This document shows positions 61,237 through 64,000 of a stretch of 64,000 nucleotides of DNA, in pieces. The notes beneath the pieces were generated by a model that saw only the letters and a program-made list of their open reading frames with translations, made no database searches and had not been told where the DNA came from. The position numbers and the translations under genes were made by a program. The stretch covers positions 1 to 64,000 of the forward strand of contig NKIK01000016.1 in NCBI GenBank assembly GCA_002256115.1. The letters run 5' to 3'. Origin of the DNA: Burkholderiales bacterium PBB3 (GTDB taxonomy: Bacteria; Pseudomonadota; Gammaproteobacteria; Burkholderiales; Burkholderiaceae_C). Numbering within the stretch: the first letter of the stretch is position 1; every line of letters begins with the position of its first letter.

Positions 61237-62036
61237 TTGAGGTGGAGTACGTCAAACATGTCATACAGGCCCGGCTTTTGCCCAGCCAGAAAGCGCACCG
61301 CACGCAGGCTGCCCTGGGCATAGGTGGCGCGGCTGGATGACTTGTGGCTGATCTCAATGCGCTCGCCAGTACCGGCAAACAGCACGGTGTGGTCGCCCAC
61401 AATATCGCCGCCCCGAATGGTGGCAAAGCCAATGCTGGACGGGTCGCGCTCACCGGTAACGCCTTCGCGCGCGTACACGGCGCAGTCTTTCAAATCGCGC
61501 CCCAAAGCCTGGGCAATCACCTCGCCCATTTTCAGCGCTGTGCCCGATGGCGCATCCACTTTGTGGCGGTGGTGGGCTTCCACAATTTCAATGTCATAGC
61601 CGGTGGACAAGGCCTTGGCGGCCAGCTCCAACAACTTGAGCGTGACATTCACGCCCACACTCATATTGGGCGCCATGACAATGGCAATGCTTTTCGCGAT
61701 CTCTGCAATTTCTGCCTTGTCAGCATCGCTAAAACCCGTGGTGCCCACGACTGCAGCCACACCCAGCTCGCGGCAAACCCGCAAGTGCTGCAGCGTTCCT
61801 TCCGGGCGGGTAAAGTCAATCAGCACATCGCTGCCTTGCAGGCCTTGGCGCAGATCGGCCGTGATCAACACGCCGGTTGTAGCCCCTGTGGCGGCACCGG
61901 CATCTTGCCCAAGGGCTGGGCTACTGGCCATATCCAGGGCCCCGGTCAGCACGCAATCATCGGAGGCGCGCACCGCGTCCACCAGCATTTGACCCATACG
62001 ACCGGAGGCACCGGCAATTGCAACTTTGAAAGACAT
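61233..62036 (-). CDS. dapB: 4-hydroxy-tetrahydrodipicolinate reductase
   Basis: A 267-residue enzyme of lysine and diaminopimelate synthesis. The Rossmann start is [18 protein letters not shown] (about residues 5-22). [36 protein letters not shown], and the substrate/catalytic segment [23 protein letters not shown] are the DapB signatures. Length is standard. Confidence 0.97.
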   Translation of the reverse strand: MSFKVAIAGASGRMGQMLVDAVRASDDCVLTGALDMASSPALGQDAGAATGATTGVLITADLRQGLQGSDVLIDFTRPEGTLQHLRVCRELGVAAVVGTTGFSDADKAEIAEIAKSIAIVMAPNMSVGVNVTLKLLELAAKALSTGYDIEIVEAHHRHKVDAPSGTALKMGEVIAQALGRDLKDCAVYAREGVTGERDPSSIGFATIRGGDIVGDHTVLFAGTGERIEISHKSSSRATYAQGSLRAVRFLAGQKPGLYDMFDVLHLK

Positions 62037-62063
62037 GTTTTTGTGGGCCGTAGAGGCCAGAAC

Positions 62064-62612
62064 TTACTTGGCGGGTGCTTCAAGCGGTGGGTAGCTGACC
62101 CTGGCGGGCGGCATGGCCAACTCGGTGGCGCTGGGCTTGGCCGGTGGCGGGAATTTCTTCAACTCGCTTTCCGTCGCTTCCATCGGCGGGGGCTTGGTAC
62201 CAGCGGGCACCCAGGATTGCAAGGTAGCGACGAATTCGACCTCGGTCGGCAACTCATCCCCCTCGGTGCGCTCTACGACATCGTCTTTGAACAGAATGGA
62301 AACTTTGCGCTGCTGGTTCTTCGCAGTTTGGCTCTTCAATGTAAAGATGTAATCCCAGCGGTCCGCATGGAACACGCTGGTCAGCAGTGCTGTGCCCAGC
62401 ACATCGCGCACCTGGGCTCTGGACATGCCGGGCTTGACCAAAGCAAACTGCTCACGCGTCACCACATTGCCCTGCACAATGTCCATTTTGTAGGGTGTGA
62501 TCACGCCGATCACTTTGGTAGAAGCGCTGTCGAAGCTGGAGCATGCTGCCAGCGCCCAGCCCGCCACGGCGATCAGAGTGAAACGAAGACGACTCGGGAG
62601 GTATGCGGACAT
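62064..62612 (-). CDS. bamE: Outer-membrane assembly lipoprotein BamE (SmpA)
   Basis: A 182-residue lipoprotein of the BAM complex. The signal ends at FTLIAVAGWALAACSSF with the lipidated Cys. The BamE domain is PYKMDIVQGNVVTREQFALVKPGMSRAQVRDVLGTALLTSVFHADRWDYIFTLK. A proline-rich C-terminal extension (VPAGTKPPPMEATESELKKFPPPAKPSATELAMPPARVSYPP) is longer than in Escherichia coli. Divergent from fur with a 96-base gap. Confidence 0.93.
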   Translation of the reverse strand: MSAYLPSRLRFTLIAVAGWALAACSSFDSASTKVIGVITPYKMDIVQGNVVTREQFALVKPGMSRAQVRDVLGTALLTSVFHADRWDYIFTLKSQTAKNQQRKVSILFKDDVVERTEGDELPTEVEFVATLQSWVPAGTKPPPMEATESELKKFPPPAKPSATELAMPPARVSYPPLEAPAK

Positions 62613-62708
62613 GGGCTACTTGTCAGAGATATGATCGTGGCATTGTAGCGGCTGCCCTCTGCGAGCAGACCTTGTGCTCTTGCAAGCGCCCGCCCCGGAA
62701 AGACGCGC

Positions 62709-63158
62709 ATGACCAACATCGATGAACTGAAAAACACCGGCCTGAAGGCAACCATTCCCCGGATCAAGATCCTGGAAGTCTTTCAGCGCGGCAAACAGCG
62801 CCACATGACCGCCGAGGACGTTTTCCGTGTGCTGTTGGAAGAAAGGTCAGACGTCGGCTTGGCCACGGTGTACCGGGTACTGATGCAGTTCGAACAAGCC
62901 AGTATCCTGACGCGCAGCAATTTTGAGAGCGGCAAGGCGGTCTACGAGCTCAATGAAGGCCAGCACCACGACCATTTGGTTTGCCTGGATTGTGGTCGGG
63001 TGGAAGAGTTTTACGACGCAGAAATTGAAAAACGCCAGCACGCAGTGGCCAAGTCCAAGGGCTTTGCAATCGCCGACCACGCCTTGAGCCTGTACGCGCA
63101 TTGCACCAAAGACAAATGCCCCAACCGCGCAACGGGCACCGCCGTGCAGCGCCCCTAA
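62709..63158 (+). CDS. fur: Ferric uptake regulator Fur
   Basis: A 149-residue iron-dependent repressor. The winged helix is [56 protein letters not shown]. The metal sites are in [19 protein letters not shown] (His cluster and Cys-x-x-Cys) and the C-terminal [10 protein letters not shown]. The divergent bamE-fur arrangement is common in proteobacteria and suggests a shared regulatory region. Confidence 0.97.
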   Translation: MTNIDELKNTGLKATIPRIKILEVFQRGKQRHMTAEDVFRVLLEERSDVGLATVYRVLMQFEQASILTRSNFESGKAVYELNEGQHHDHLVCLDCGRVEEFYDAEIEKRQHAVAKSKGFAIADHALSLYAHCTKDKCPNRATGTAVQRP

Positions 63159-63180
63159 CCCCCCAGCGGCCTCAATTGCC

Positions 63181-64000
63181 TTAGTGCCCGGGGCCCATCG
63201 CCTTGCGGTGGCGCTCTACAAACTCCTGGTAGGTGTCGATACCGCGTAGCTGCAAAATCGTATTGCGCACCGCAGCCTCAACCAGCACCGCAATATTTCG
63301 GCCTGCCACCACCTGAATCACCACCTTGCGCACGGGAATGCCCAAAATATCCTGCGTCAGGGGTTCATAGGGAATGCGCTCGTATTCGCGCTCCAGGGTT
63401 TCCCTGCGCACCAAGTGCACGATGAGCTTGAGCCGCATGCGCCGACGGACTGCGGTTTCGCCAAAAATACTGCGAATGTCCAACAGGCCAATACCGCGCA
63501 CTTCCAACAGGTTTTGTAGCAGTTCGGGACAGCGGCCCTCTATCGTGGTTTGATTGATGCGAAACAAATCCACTGCATCGTCTGCCACCAGACCATTGCC
63601 GCGGGAAATCAACTCCAGGCCCAACTCGCTTTTACCCAGGCCGGATTCGCCGGTAATCATGACGCCCAAGCCCAAAATATCCATGAACACGCCGTGCATG
63701 GAGGAGCGGTCGGCAAAGTGGCGTGACAGGTAGGCCCGCAGCACATCAATAACAAATGCCGAAGACTCGTGGGTCGCAAACATGGGAATCTGCGCGCGTT
63801 CGCACATCGACAGCAGCGCCTGCGGCGCGGTCTGCCCATCCGCCAGCACGAGCACTGGCGGTTCTAGTGTGACGATGCGGGATATCCGGCGCGCGCAATC
63901 CTCTGGGGTCGCATTCACCAGGTAGGCAATCTCGCGCTCACCCAGGACTTGGGCGCGATAGGGGTGGATGTAGTTGAGGTAACCCACCAAGTCAGCGCCA
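63181..64000 (-). CDS. hprK: HPr kinase/phosphorylase (3' part; start beyond the window)
   Basis: At least 273 residues, continuing off the right edge; homologs are about 310 residues, so some N-terminal residues are missing. The Walker A loop is [35 protein letters not shown]. The K3/K4 regions and the HprK-specific [33 protein letters not shown] follow. [38 protein letters not shown] is near the end. HprK phosphorylates Ser46-type sites on HPr and reverses it, adjusting carbon regulation; in betaproteobacteria it acts with an incomplete PTS. Confidence 0.93.
   Translation of the reverse strand, partial: GADLVGYLNYIHPYRAQVLGEREIAYLVNATPEDCARRISRIVTLEPPVLVLADGQTAPQALLSMCERAQIPMFATHESSAFVIDVLRAYLSRHFADRSSMHGVFMDILGLGVMITGESGLGKSELGLELISRGNGLVADDAVDLFRINQTTIEGRCPELLQNLLEVRGIGLLDIRSIFGETAVRRRMRLKLIVHLVRRETLEREYERIPYEPLTQDILGIPVRKVVIQVVAGRNIAVLVEAAVRNTILQLRGIDTYQEFVERHRKAMGPGH

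Overview
The window looks like a chromosomal segment of a Comamonadaceae betaproteobacterium, most like Rhodoferax or Polaromonas. Three things point there: GC-rich codon use, Burkholderiales housekeeping genes (dapB-exbB-exbD-leuS-lptE, holA, proA, a Fur/BamE divergent pair, the Acidithiobacillus-type gshA with gshB) and small dispersed repeats of a kind I associate with this family. The assignment is inferred from family knowledge; no search was run. No rRNA, tRNA, CRISPR array or intact insertion sequence was recognised.

Layout. 1-1884: a chemoreceptor tail remnant, then two toxin-antitoxin modules (ParE/RHH and PIN/antitoxin), bracketed by direct copies of a ~57-bp repeat (repeat A). 1871-6967: nadB, AMP nucleosidase, two unknown genes and the peroxide-sensing ohrR-ohr pair with a clear operator. 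7196-12794: a defence block with a third toxin-antitoxin pair, an XRE regulator, and Type III restriction-modification genes mod and res; the regulator-mod gap holds three similar operator-like sites. 12957-16384: a DUF2855 protein and an overlapping phosphatase/Ser-Thr kinase-USP pair. 16472-23368: a secreted 14-repeat RCC1-like protein, srkA, a DUF2520-type protein carrying two repeat-derived segments, a PAP2 phosphatase and a GT39 glycosyltransferase. 23493-38693: tautomerase, monomeric isocitrate dehydrogenase, Tricorn-like protease, glutamine amidotransferase, a lower-GC stretch with an unknown lipoprotein, DUF2237, gshB, BenE, GNAT, Kup and gshA. 38843-43764: proA, rsgA with an unusual leader, a chalcone-isomerase-like protein, a second chemoreceptor scrap and holA.

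43816-56809 is the most coherent accessory system. It encodes a secreted cyanophycinase, a TonB-dependent receptor, a polar amino acid ABC transporter, an M14 zinc hydrolase resembling cyanophycin-dipeptide hydrolases, arginase, ornithine cyclodeaminase, and RpiR and Lrp regulators. Read together this is a complete predicted route from extracellular cyanophycin to aspartate, urea, ammonia and proline, with no cyanophycin synthetase in view, so it suggests a scavenger. It sits between lptE and holA, which are neighbours in many Burkholderiales.

56806-64000 returns to core genes: lptE, leuS, exbD, exbB, dapB, bamE, fur and the C-terminal part of hprK, which runs off the window.

The most unusual sequence-level observation is that small repeats lie inside open reading frames. 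Repeat A forms a 19-codon in-frame insert in both srkA and leuS in the same reading frame, is read from the opposite strand in proA, and supplies the nadB stop codon. Repeat C has a conserved core but different, self-complementary arms in its two copies.
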